Assembly (NCBI GenBank): GCA_031256755.1 | Contig: JAIRPZ010000169.1 | Coordinates: 1-24,337, forward strand | DNA from: Planctomycetaceae bacterium | GTDB lineage: Bacteria > Planctomycetota > Planctomycetia > Pirellulales > Thermoguttaceae | Direction of reading: 5' to 3' | Length of the DNA stretch: 24,337 nucleotides | Part shown: positions 7,491-15,309 of the stretch, piece by piece | Position numbering within the stretch: the stretch's first letter is position 1 | How the letters are laid out: every line of letters begins with the position of its first letter | Program-made: the position numbers and the translations under genes | Notes under the pieces: generated by a model | What the model was told of the DNA's origin: nothing | Database searches by the model: none | Seen by the model: the letters and a program-made list of their open reading frames with translations, nothing else

Positions 7491-7510
7491 TCAGAATCAT
7501 TCAGAATCAT
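7491..7510. repeat. Perfect 10-bp tandem repeat at the methyltransferase start
   Basis: TCAGAATCAT occurs twice without a gap, and the last two bases belong to the ATG at 7509. Each copy contains GAATC, and the junction forms the near-palindrome GAATCATTC. It occupies the place where a Shine-Dalgarno would be expected. Confidence 0.75.
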
Positions 7511-8429
7511 GAAGAGAACAACTCGGTCTCTGGAAGAGCGGGGATTTTCGCCGAAAGACATTATGCAGAAGGCACAGCGGGTAAAAAATGACGAGTTTTA
7601 TACCCGGTACGAAGATGTTGAAAAAGAAATTTTAATGTACGATAAAAGCATTTGGAACAATAAGATTGTTTTTTGCAACTGCGGTGATGCGGTTGATGAT
7701 GACGAAAAACATACATCGGCATTTGCACTCTATTTTTTACGGCATTTTACGGAACTGGGATTGAAAAAACTGATATGTACTTGCGGCGGCATGGATTTAT
7801 TGAATCAAGGGGCGCAGGCGTATATCTTCATGAAAGACCGGTTTCATGAAAGAAAGGATTTTCCGAAACATTATACAGGCAGTTTTGATGATCCGCTCTC
7901 GTTGAAAATACTGCGTGAAGAGGCGGATATTGTCTGCACAAATCCGCCGTTTTCACGGGCAAAAGATTATTGGAAAAGGATCATTGAAAGCGGCAAAAGA
8001 TTCCTGATAATTTCGAACATAACCAATGCGATCAACACCGGATATATTCCGTATTTCAAGGATAAAAAAGTGTGGGCGGGTTATCATGAGACAGATTGGT
8101 TTCTCTCGCCGAAACGGGAATTGATGCGGGCGGCGGGTTATTGGTTCACGAATATTCCGATAAAAAACAGGGCAAAGTATAAACAATTAAAAATCGTGCC
8201 GTTAAAAGCGATACCGGTACAGTATAAAAAATATGACGATTCCCGAACGCTGCTGGCGGAGAAGGGTTATATTCCGTGTGACTATAAAAAGCCGTTTGCT
8301 GTTTCTGCCCGCCGGATATTAAACGGGCTGTTAGAAAAGGGTTATAAAATTGTGCAGGATAAACAATACATCCCCTACGTGGACGGCAAAAAACACTTTG
8401 CCAGGGTATTGGTACAGGAAGAACAGTAA
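7509..8429 (+). CDS. EcoRI-type adenine-specific DNA methyltransferase
   Basis: This 306-residue protein resembles the EcoRI modification methylase family (N6-adenine, S-adenosylmethionine dependent). Recalled family signatures are present: DEFYTRYEDVEKE (28-40), the SAM-site-like strand KIVFCNCGD (52-60), LGLKKLICTC (83-92) and the catalytic NPPF at 145-148 in IVCTNPPFSRAKDYW. The ATG at 7509 is preferred. A TTG at 7488 would add seven residues encoded by the 10-bp repeat, and neither start has a clear Shine-Dalgarno. The gene is visibly more AT-rich than dapA or uvrA, which suggests transfer. No endonuclease gene adjoins it: an isomerase lies upstream and a 61-codon gene downstream. It is probably a solitary methylase or a remnant of a restriction-modification system. 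The recognition sequence cannot be inferred from family membership alone. Confidence 0.88.
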   Translation: MKRTTRSLEERGFSPKDIMQKAQRVKNDEFYTRYEDVEKEILMYDKSIWNNKIVFCNCGDAVDDDEKHTSAFALYFLRHFTELGLKKLICTCGGMDLLNQGAQAYIFMKDRFHERKDFPKHYTGSFDDPLSLKILREEADIVCTNPPFSRAKDYWKRIIESGKRFLIISNITNAINTGYIPYFKDKKVWAGYHETDWFLSPKRELMRAAGYWFTNIPIKNRAKYKQLKIVPLKAIPVQYKKYDDSRTLLAEKGYIPCDYKKPFAVSARRILNGLLEKGYKIVQDKQYIPYVDGKKHFARVLVQEEQ

Positions 8430-8660
8430 GGGGCGGGATGAAATATCTTGCCTCGCACCTACGAAATATCCGTTGACGGATTTCGTTGAAAACGATTCAA
8501 TATCCGGTATCGGAACGCGGCAAGTCCCCTTGGGAAACCAAAATGAGAAACGTCTGCCATCGGCGGTATTACGTAAAAATGGTCAAAAGCGGGCTTTGAC
8601 TGCAAGATGTCCGGGCAAACGGGTACGAGTTTGCCGGTAAAACGGGGCGGAAAGCCGCCC
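8430..8660 (+). other. Non-coding stretch with two hairpins
   Basis: I see no convincing gene between the methyltransferase stop and the next promoter. A hairpin at 8461-8486 pairs ACGAAAT..CCGT with ACGGATTTCGT (2-nt bulge, very tight loop). A second at 8645-8660 pairs GGGCGG with CCGCCC around AAAG and abuts the -35 at 8661. Neither is followed by a T run, so they are not typical intrinsic terminators, though the second may shield the promoter from upstream transcription. Confidence 0.4.
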
Positions 8661-8688
8661 TTGACAGAATCAATCGGGGGATTATAAT
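8661..8688 (+). promoter_or_regulatory. Perfect consensus sigma-70 promoter (61-aa gene and tRNA-Phe)
   Basis: TTGACA (8661-8666) and TATAAT (8683-8688) match the consensus at 12 of 12 positions, with a 16-bp spacer. The expected start is near 8695. It can drive the small gene at 8721 and the tRNA that follows 15 nt after its stop. Confidence 0.75.
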
Positions 8689-8720
8689 ATGGGCGGCAAT
8701 GTACTTGAGGAGACAGAATT

Positions 8721-8906
8721 ATGTCAATAAGCGAGCGTAAAAAAGAAATTCGGCGGCGGCGTAAACGCCGGGAGAATTATGCGGACATGAAGTTAAAATT
8801 GGCAAAAACGAAAGCGGATCCGGCGAAGAGAGAAAAGTTGGCGGCAAAACTTCGGAAACTTTCGCCGGGAGCCGATGAATTAATTCGGTCTTGGGGACTG
8901 GAATAA
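8721..8906 (+). CDS. Small Arg/Lys-rich protein of unknown function (61 aa)
   Basis: This 61-residue, strongly basic, probably helical protein starts MSISERKKEIRRRRKRRENY and then has spaced Lys/Leu (KLKLAKTK, KLAAKLRKL) and a short LSPGADELI end. GAGGAGA (8707-8713) sits 7 nt before the ATG, a strong ribosome-binding site. The composition suggests nucleic-acid or ribosome binding, but that is inference. I recall similar ~60-residue proteins (ERxxEIRRRRxRR N-terminus) as conserved hypotheticals in Planctomycetes; this was not checked by search. A perfect promoter precedes it and tRNA-Phe follows after 15 nt, so one highly expressed transcript probably carries both, possibly with the small gene serving as leader for tRNA processing. 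Confidence 0.8.
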   Translation: MSISERKKEIRRRRKRRENYADMKLKLAKTKADPAKREKLAAKLRKLSPGADELIRSWGLE

Positions 8907-8921
8907 TTAGTTTGGTTTTTC

Positions 8922-8994
<73 letters not shown>

Positions 8995-9061
8995 ATGTAC
9001 AGGGGATTCTGCTTTTTTTACGCATTGTGGGCAGGATCACTTTCTAACCTGTGCAATATGT

Positions 9062-9098
9062 CCGCAGCGACCATTTTTTTGCCGCTGCGGGCTTTTTT
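9062..9098 (+). terminator. Intrinsic terminator after tRNA-Phe
   Basis: A perfect 8-bp stem, CCGCAGCG (9062-9069) with CGCTGCGG (9083-9090), closes a 13-nt loop and is followed by GC and six T (9093-9098). It should end the tRNA transcript, and it lies only 24 bp before the next gene's ATG. Confidence 0.85.
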
Positions 9099-9122
9099 AT
9101 TTGTCGCGGAAACGGAGGTCCA

Positions 9123-9470
9123 ATGATTGACTACTCCGCCCTCAAAACCGCTGAAGGAAAAGTCATTGCATCGCTGCTGCAACTCTCGCCGCAGCGGATA
9201 AGTGCCATTGCTCACGAGACCGGTGTTAATCGCCCGAATCTTTATCGTATTTTGCCAAATTTGATCGCATCTGGTTGCGTGTGTTCTGCGAAGAATTTGT
9301 ATTGGATTGTCGCGCCCGCGCAACAAACTGTCGCGACTGCGCAACATTCCGGCGAATCGATAGGGAAGACCATGAATATCGTTGCCTTCATTGCCGGCAT
9401 GATTATTTCCGCTGTAATTCTCCTCGCCCTCGCCGCTATTGATCTTGTGTTAATAAAAAAACGACAATAA
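9123..9470 (+). CDS. Small winged-helix protein with a C-terminal membrane helix
   Basis: This protein has 115 residues. Residues ~5-65 read as a winged helix-turn-helix of the MarR/TrmB type: LLQLSPQRISAIAHETGVNRPNLYRILPNLIASGCV, then a short wing-like KNLYWIV. A polar linker (~66-83) leads to one strong transmembrane helix (~84-108, IVAFIAGMIISAVILLALAAIDLVL) ending in KKRQ. It could be a membrane-tethered transcription regulator with the DNA-binding domain in the cytoplasm, but no sensor domain is present. GGAGG at 9114-9118 fixes the ATG at 9123. A GTG at 9051 is in frame but would run through the terminator. No promoter is evident between terminator and gene, so expression may depend on terminator read-through. 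Target unknown. Confidence 0.75.
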   Translation: MIDYSALKTAEGKVIASLLQLSPQRISAIAHETGVNRPNLYRILPNLIASGCVCSAKNLYWIVAPAQQTVATAQHSGESIGKTMNIVAFIAGMIISAVILLALAAIDLVLIKKRQ

Positions 9471-9572
9471 CCCTTCATCGCGATTTATCCAGAAAAGATA
9501 CGCTGCAAGTCCAAGACAAGATGGGATCGATCGGCAAGGGTTTGGGGACTAACTTGGAAATGCTCTAACCGA

Positions 9573-9578
9573 TATAAT
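9573..9578 (+). promoter_or_regulatory. -10 box immediately upstream of uvrA (leaderless start candidate)
   Basis: A perfect TATAAT ends 7 nt before the uvrA ATG at 9586, so transcription would begin at or next to the start codon. No good -35 lies 16-18 bp upstream, and no Shine-Dalgarno precedes the ATG. Confidence 0.4.
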
Positions 9579-9585
9579 ACTGCCG

Positions 9586-12147
9586 ATGAAACCGATCATT
9601 CACATTGAAGGGGCGAGGACTCACAATCTCAAAAATCTGACTCTCGACATTCCCCGTAACCAGTTTGTCGTGATTACCGGTCCGAGCGGCAGCGGAAAAT
9701 CATCGCTCGCTTTCGATACCGTTTTTGCCGAAGGACAGCGGCAATTTCTCGCTTCGCTCTCCGTTTCGACCCGAAAACTGTTGCGGCAACTTGACCGCCC
9801 CGATGTCGACCGTATTACCGGTCTGCCGCCGACCATCGCCGTTGATCAGCGGGGACATGCCGCCAACCCGCGAAGCACTGTCGGAACACTCACCGAAATT
9901 TATGATTATCTCCGGCTGCTTTATGCCCGCTGCGGGCTTGTCCATTGTTTTCAATGCGGACAGCCGATCCGCCAAACGCCGCAAAGTCAAATCATTAACG
10001 CCATTCTGAAATTGCCGCCGAATTGCCGGCTGGTGATCCTTGCACCCATCAAAACAGCAGAAAAAAACGGGCATCATAAACCCCATGTTCAGCCGCCGTC
10101 TGATTACGCCGAAGTGTTTGACAACATCATCAAAGCCGGTTTTTACCGGGCAAGAATTGACAGCGAATGGTGCGATCTCGCCTCTCCGCCCAAACTTGAT
10201 CCGGCAAAACCGCACCGCATTGAAACCGTGATTGACCGGCTCGTGCTGAAAGAAGGCATACGTTCCCGGCTTGCGGAATCGCTGCAACTGGCATTGAAGC
10301 ATGGCAACGAATCCGTCATTATCGCTTACGAAGACATTTCCAAAGCGGAGAATACAAACCCTGCGTCAGCCGCGCCGAACATACCCGGCACATGGCATGA
10401 TCTTGCTTTTTGTACAAAATATGCATGCCCGCACTGCAATATCACGTATCAGGAACTCGAACCGCGGACGTTTAGTTTCAACAGCCCTTACGGTGCATGT
10501 CCGGTGTGTGAAGGAACAGGCGAAAAAGGAGACGGTTCCGATTCGGTATCGTCCGCTGACAGCCGGTCGTTTGCCGTTTGCCCCGAATGTTTCGGTTCCC
10601 GTTTGCGCAAAGAAGCACGCAGCGTTACCGTTGCCGATAAACGAATTGATGAAATCAGTGCGATGCCGGTCGAAAATGTTTTTGCGTTTTTCCGGCATAC
10701 GGATTTACAAAACGAGATTGCGAAACCGATTGCCGGACAATTGCTGCCGCGTCTTGAATTGATGAACGCCGTCGGACTTGGTTATTTGACGCTTGATCGG
10801 CGGGCGGATACACTTTCCGGCGGAGAATTACAGCGGGTTCGGCTTGCCGATGCACTCGGCGGCGGGCTGACCGGTGCATGTTATGTGCTGGACGAACCGA
10901 CAACAGGACTGCATCCCCGCGATACACGGCGGCTGATTGAAACAATTAAATTGTTACAAAAAAGAGGGAATTCGGTACTGGTCGTGGAACATGATGAAAC
11001 GGTGATCCGCGCGGCGGACTATCGGATCGAAATCGGTCCCGGCTCCGGCAAATACGGCGGCGAACTTATCCGCACAAACAGCGGCACAGAAACAATGTCT
11101 TTTGCTCCGCCGCATCGGGATATGAACGCGTTCATTCCGCAAAGAATTGCCGCTACATCGCCCGTCAAACATCTGATACTCGAAAACGTCTGCACGCATA
11201 ACCTGAAAAATCTGACCGTTAAATTTCCGTTACAAAAATTGATCTGCATTACCGGTGTCAGCGGCAGCGGCAAAAGTTCACTCATCAATGAAACACTTGT
11301 ACCGGCGGTTCGGAAACAACTGTCGCAAACAGGAAGCATACAATCACTGTGCAGCGGCGGAAACATCGGCAAACTCATCGAAGCCGATCAAACACCGCTG
11401 GGAAAATCTTCCCGAAGCAATCCGGCAACGTACAGCGGTCTCTTTGACGAACTCCGCAAACTCTTTGCCCAAACGCGGGATGCCAAACGGCGCGGCTGGA
11501 AAGCAAACCGGTTCAGTTTCAATAACGACAGCGGCGGACGCTGCGAAGCATGCCGCGGACAAGGTACGCAAAAAATCGAATCGGAATTTTTGAACGATTA
11601 TCATGCCGTCTGTCCTTTTTGTAACGGAAAACGTTTTAACAGGCAGACGCTTACCGTCCGGTATAAAGGACTCTCCATTGCCGATGTGCTGGATATGCCG
11701 ATAGAGGATGCGGCAGGATTTTTTGCGAATATTCCGCCGATCAGCCGGATACTGCAAAGTATGCAGCAAATCGGTTTGGGTTATCTTCCGCTGGGACAGT
11801 CCGCATCTATGTTGAGCGGCGGCGAATCGCAGCGGGTAAAACTCGCTGCGGAACTGGCAAAGACCGAAACAGGCAATACGCTTTATGTGCTGGATGAACC
11901 GACTGCCGGACTGCACCGCAGCGATGTTTTCCGATTGATGGACGTGCTGACTGGTTTGGTTGAAAAAGGCAATACGGTGATCGTGATTGAACATAATCTT
12001 GACGTGATGTTTCGGTCGGATTGGCTGATTGATCTCGGACCGGAAGGCGGTGAACGCGGCGGTTATCTTTTGGCTGAAGGGACTCCGCAGGAGATTGCAG
12101 CAATCGAAAACAATGCAACCGGACAAGCACTGCGATCTGCGTGTTAA
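9586..12147 (+). CDS. uvrA: UvrA excinuclease ATPase, shortened form
   Basis: This UvrA-type protein has 853 residues; UvrA recognises DNA damage with UvrB in nucleotide excision repair. It has two ABC ATPase halves. Half one has a Walker A (GPSGSGKSS, 32-40), signature LSGGE (410-414) and Walker B (VLDEPTTGLHP, 434-444). Half two has a Walker A (GVSGSGKSS, 557-565), LSGGE (743-747) and VLDEPTAGLH (768-777). The UvrB-binding region is present (~130-250, with ARIDSEWCDL). Zinc-site cysteines appear as CPHC..CPVC (281-308), CPEC (332-335), and CEAC..CPFC (653-679). Usual UvrA has ~940 residues. Here the ~100-residue insertion between the first zinc module and the CxxC-G-x-RLR motif is cut to about 20 residues (311-331). 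There is no Shine-Dalgarno. A second uvrA elsewhere in the genome is possible. Confidence 0.93.
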   Translation: MKPIIHIEGARTHNLKNLTLDIPRNQFVVITGPSGSGKSSLAFDTVFAEGQRQFLASLSVSTRKLLRQLDRPDVDRITGLPPTIAVDQRGHAANPRSTVGTLTEIYDYLRLLYARCGLVHCFQCGQPIRQTPQSQIINAILKLPPNCRLVILAPIKTAEKNGHHKPHVQPPSDYAEVFDNIIKAGFYRARIDSEWCDLASPPKLDPAKPHRIETVIDRLVLKEGIRSRLAESLQLALKHGNESVIIAYEDISKAENTNPASAAPNIPGTWHDLAFCTKYACPHCNITYQELEPRTFSFNSPYGACPVCEGTGEKGDGSDSVSSADSRSFAVCPECFGSRLRKEARSVTVADKRIDEISAMPVENVFAFFRHTDLQNEIAKPIAGQLLPRLELMNAVGLGYLTLDRRADTLSGGELQRVRLADALGGGLTGACYVLDEPTTGLHPRDTRRLIETIKLLQKRGNSVLVVEHDETVIRAADYRIEIGPGSGKYGGELIRTNSGTETMSFAPPHRDMNAFIPQRIAATSPVKHLILENVCTHNLKNLTVKFPLQKLICITGVSGSGKSSLINETLVPAVRKQLSQTGSIQSLCSGGNIGKLIEADQTPLGKSSRSNPATYSGLFDELRKLFAQTRDAKRRGWKANRFSFNNDSGGRCEACRGQGTQKIESEFLNDYHAVCPFCNGKRFNRQTLTVRYKGLSIADVLDMPIEDAAGFFANIPPISRILQSMQQIGLGYLPLGQSASMLSGGESQRVKLAAELAKTETGNTLYVLDEPTAGLHRSDVFRLMDVLTGLVEKGNTVIVIEHNLDVMFRSDWLIDLGPEGGERGGYLLAEGTPQEIAAIENNATGQALRSAC

Positions 12148-14141
12148 AATTCCGTCCCGAACATTTTCAGCAGGCGGTCTTTCCGTTCGGTTCCGCCCAG
12201 TGCGGGATACAGCACACGCAGCATCTCAAACGATTTTCCGGCTTCGTTTTTCCGGTTGAGTTTGCAAAGCACCGTCAAAATTCCTTCCCTTGCCGCCCAC
12301 CATGGTTCGCTGTTTTTGACTGATTTTTGTTCCAGTAATGTCCAGAGACGGAGAGCGTTTTGTAAATCCTGTTGATTGTTTTGACGCGTTTGCATTTCCG
12401 CAAGAATCTGCATCACCCGCAGGTCTTCCTTTTTTTGTTTCAATAATGTTTCCAGCATACCGGCGGCTTCCTGTGTTTTCCCTTCGGCATCCAGTTGTTT
12501 TGCACGAAGCATTTGCACTTCCGGCGGACATGTTTTTAACTGTTCAGGAGTGAGCATCGGCAGTACCTCTGCCGCCTCGTTCAGCCGTCCCAACTGCGTC
12601 AGCAAAACCGCCTTTTGACGGCGGAGTTGCGGCAGTTTCGGCGAATCCCGCCATACGTTTTCATGTTCCGCAATCACCGCAAGATAATCGTCCGGCGAAG
12701 CCGTTTGTTCGACAGCCGACTGCCCCGTCAAATCAACAGCAAAAAGATGCAACTCCGCCGATTCCGGCTGCTGCGGATAATGCACCGGCACTTTTCTTAA
12801 TAATTTTATCAGACGGCTTCGGACTTCATTTTTTCCGCTTCCTGTTTTTTGTTTCAATAATTCATTCCATGCCGCAGCGGCAGAACGGCAGTATTTCACC
12901 GCATCACCGGCTGAACCGGTTTTGTCCGCCGCTTGTTCGTACAGTTCCGCACTTTCAGCAAACCGGTTCTCTTTGTATCGGGATTCGGCAAGCGTTGCCG
13001 CAGCGAAAACGTCATGCACGGCATGGCTCTCTTTCACCGCCGCGGCAAATAAAATTCCCGCCCGTTTCCGCCATAATTGACCATGTTCCTGCTCGATTTT
13101 TTGTAACAATTTCGCAGCGGCAGCGGATGCCGGTTTGATATTCCGTGACGGTTCATCCGCCAAAAACAATTCCAGCCGGGCTATGTCGTAATCGGGAAAC
13201 AAACGGGAATCTTCTGCACCGTTTTCAAATTGTTTTCTCGCTTCTTCCGCTTTGCCGGATGCCGTCATAAAGCGGATCATTTCCGCATCGTACTGCAATT
13301 TGACGGCGGCGGAAAGTTTATCCGTCTGAATCCGCGAAAGGATTTCCCCGCACTTTTCCGTTTCCCCGCAAAGCCGGAAACACGCCGCTCTTTCAAGTTT
13401 GCACGGAACCGAATCAATTTCAGCAAATGTGTCGGCGGCTTTATGCAGTTCAAATTGCCGGTCGTTGATATTATCCAGTGTCAGCGCATAAAATTTCCGC
13501 GCAATGCCGCTTTGCATCCGCAATGTATCCCGCCAAAAGAGTTTCTGCTTTTCTTCCCAATCGAAATCCGGCGAATTCCGATCCGGCGGATGATTAAAGG
13601 TTGCCTGCGAAAGATATTTTTTGAACCGGTCGAGCGCATCAAGAAGTGCTGCCGATGCCTTTTTTTTATCGCCGTCCAGATATTGATATTCTCCAAGTTC
13701 GCTGTACGCCATCGCTATTTGCAGTTGCAGAATAAAGTGATTCTTTCCGGTTGCTTTGTTCGTGTGTTTGTCCCGGCGGTATACGGCATCGGGATCGGCA
13801 AACAGTTTTTCAACGGCGGCAATACGGCGGACAATTTTCTCACGCTGCGTCTGACCAGCAGTGCGGTCGGCAAGAAACCACTGTGCAGGTTTGGTGCGGA
13901 CAAGTTCCGCTGCCAGTTCCATTTTATCACTTTCCGGCAGATCGGGCGACTGAAATTTTTCGTTACAAAAAGCATCCGCAGCATCGAAAAGACCGCGTTT
14001 CGTCAGCGATTGGATATGCTGCACATTTTCTTCGTTAGGAAGCCGGGCAGTCCCGCCGGCAGAAAATGTTTCGGATAAGATCAGCAGTCCTGTTGCAATC
14101 AGTCCCGGACACAGCAGGTTAAACATCAATTTTTCGGTCAT
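12144..14141 (-). CDS. Secreted TPR-like repeat protein
   Basis: This protein has 665 residues from the chosen start. The N-terminus (MTEKLMFNLLCPGLIATGLLILSETFSAGG) reads as a signal peptide. The rest is almost entirely helical with degenerate tetratricopeptide-like pairs: AAATLAESRYKENRFAESAE.. (~390-410), KAVLLTQLGRLNEAAEVL, RAKQLDAEGKTQEAAGML, LCKLNRKNEAGKSFEML near the C-terminus. TPR solenoids serve as protein-binding scaffolds, here probably periplasmic or surface exposed. The ATG at 14141 lies 23 nt inside the upstream GNAT gene; another ATG at 14126 (MFNLLC) is an alternative. The overlap implies translational coupling. At its 3' end the stop shares TTAA with the uvrA stop on the other strand. 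No specific partner can be named. Confidence 0.82.
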   Translation of the reverse strand: MTEKLMFNLLCPGLIATGLLILSETFSAGGTARLPNEENVQHIQSLTKRGLFDAADAFCNEKFQSPDLPESDKMELAAELVRTKPAQWFLADRTAGQTQREKIVRRIAAVEKLFADPDAVYRRDKHTNKATGKNHFILQLQIAMAYSELGEYQYLDGDKKKASAALLDALDRFKKYLSQATFNHPPDRNSPDFDWEEKQKLFWRDTLRMQSGIARKFYALTLDNINDRQFELHKAADTFAEIDSVPCKLERAACFRLCGETEKCGEILSRIQTDKLSAAVKLQYDAEMIRFMTASGKAEEARKQFENGAEDSRLFPDYDIARLELFLADEPSRNIKPASAAAAKLLQKIEQEHGQLWRKRAGILFAAAVKESHAVHDVFAAATLAESRYKENRFAESAELYEQAADKTGSAGDAVKYCRSAAAAWNELLKQKTGSGKNEVRSRLIKLLRKVPVHYPQQPESAELHLFAVDLTGQSAVEQTASPDDYLAVIAEHENVWRDSPKLPQLRRQKAVLLTQLGRLNEAAEVLPMLTPEQLKTCPPEVQMLRAKQLDAEGKTQEAAGMLETLLKQKKEDLRVMQILAEMQTRQNNQQDLQNALRLWTLLEQKSVKNSEPWWAAREGILTVLCKLNRKNEAGKSFEMLRVLYPALGGTERKDRLLKMFGTEF

Positions 14142-15252
14142 ACACACGGTAGGTTTTGGTTCGCACAGCCCCTCCTTTTTCCAAACTGCCTCTGGAAAAA
14201 GAGTTGGACTCCAGAACCCATGAAAATTCGGCATCGGTAATGCCGCTTTCGATCACTTTCGGCAGCAGTCCGTTGAGCAGCAGCAGACCGAGTCCCAGCA
14301 TTTGATATTCCGGCATAACATTGGTACTCAATACACGGATGGATTTGATGTCATTTTTCCGCCGCAGCAGCCGGAACAGATTCCATGGAGTGATTCGGCC
14401 GCCGATGGCTTTAATGCGGGGATTGTAGTCCGGCAAAGTAAAAGAAGCCCCCGCCGTTTTGCCGTCTATTTCAACGGCGATCGCTAATTCGGGAACAATC
14501 AGGAATTTGAGATAAAACGCCATTTCACCGATTTCCTTTTTCGACATCGGTACAAATCCCCAAGTGTTGGTCAATGCTTTGTTATAAACGTTGAGAAATA
14601 ATTCTACGTCCCGCTGAAAATGTTTGACATTTGCCGGTCGGACGGTTGCACCGGTGCGTTCTTTGATTTGTTCGCAGACGGGCAGTAATTTTTGCTGCAC
14701 TTTCGGCAGCATTCCGATTTCCCCCCAGTAAGCGTAAAGGTCTTGCGTTTTCCGAAAGCCGTTTTCTTCAAAAAGTTTTTCGTAATACGGCGGGTTGTAG
14801 GTCATCATAAACATCGGCGAACTATTGAAGCCGTCAATGAGCAGTCCGAGTGTATGATTGAGCGACGGGTTGACCGGTCCCCGGATGACGGTGCAGCCGC
14901 GTTCTTTGAGCCAGCCGGCGGCAGTATCAAAAAGCAGTTGAGCGGCATCGGTATTATCAATGCAGTCAAAAAAACCGGCAAATCCGACTCCATCGTTATA
15001 GCGGTCGATATGCCCGCGGTTCCAAATGGCGCAAATCCGTCCGAGGACATTTTTCCCGTCAACGGCAAGAAATGCCTGACATTCATTTCGTTCATAAAAC
15101 GGGTCTTTATGTCCGAAAAACTTGAATCCGGCAAGCCCGGACTGTTCGATGCGGAGTTGCGGAACCCAATAAGGATCGTCCTGATAGATTTTCCAAGGCA
15201 GGTCTAAAAACGATTTTTGCTGCGCCCAGTTCTTTGCCGGAATGACTTGCAT
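14119..15252 (-). CDS. GNAT-superfamily acyltransferase-like protein
   Basis: This 377-residue protein resembles a conserved family of ~370-residue GNAT-like proteins. Recognisable segments are LPWKIYQDDPYWVPQLR (18-34), FFGHKDPFYE (45-54), a strand like FLAVDGKNVLGRICAIWN (~61-78), the conserved RGPVNPSLNHTLGLLIDGF, MMTYNPPYYEKLFEENGF and, late, the beta-bulge region YQMLGLGLLLLNGLL typical of acyl-CoA binding. GNAT enzymes transfer acyl groups from acyl-CoA or acyl carriers; the substrate of this family is unknown to me. It is the first gene of a two-gene unit with the TPR-like protein, overlapping by 23 nt. The start is the first ATG; TAAAAT lies 6 nt upstream and there is no Shine-Dalgarno, so the mRNA may be leaderless. 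Confidence 0.85.
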   Translation of the reverse strand: MQVIPAKNWAQQKSFLDLPWKIYQDDPYWVPQLRIEQSGLAGFKFFGHKDPFYERNECQAFLAVDGKNVLGRICAIWNRGHIDRYNDGVGFAGFFDCIDNTDAAQLLFDTAAGWLKERGCTVIRGPVNPSLNHTLGLLIDGFNSSPMFMMTYNPPYYEKLFEENGFRKTQDLYAYWGEIGMLPKVQQKLLPVCEQIKERTGATVRPANVKHFQRDVELFLNVYNKALTNTWGFVPMSKKEIGEMAFYLKFLIVPELAIAVEIDGKTAGASFTLPDYNPRIKAIGGRITPWNLFRLLRRKNDIKSIRVLSTNVMPEYQMLGLGLLLLNGLLPKVIESGITDAEFSWVLESNSFSRGSLEKGGAVRTKTYRVYDRKIDV

Positions 15253-15258
15253 AACGAT

Positions 15259-15286
15259 ATTTTAACCGGAATGTCCGTAAAATCAA
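15259..15286 (-). promoter_or_regulatory. Promoter of the GNAT/TPR pair (leaderless start candidate)
   Basis: On the minus strand TTGATT (15286-15281), a 16-bp spacer and TAAAAT (15264-15259) form a fair promoter. The -10 ends only 6 nt before the ATG at 15252, so transcription would start at or within the start codon. Confidence 0.45.
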
Positions 15287-15309
15287 GAGCGGCACCGGCA
15301 GCGGCGGTT

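Noticed and set aside
9051..9122. GTG start at 9051 extending the winged-helix protein by 24 residues
   Set aside because: The extension would translate through the intrinsic terminator, and a GGAGG lies just before the ATG at 9123.
13230..14078. A 282-codon plus-strand frame
   Set aside because: It is antisense to the secreted TPR-like protein, and its composition is typical of a shadow frame.
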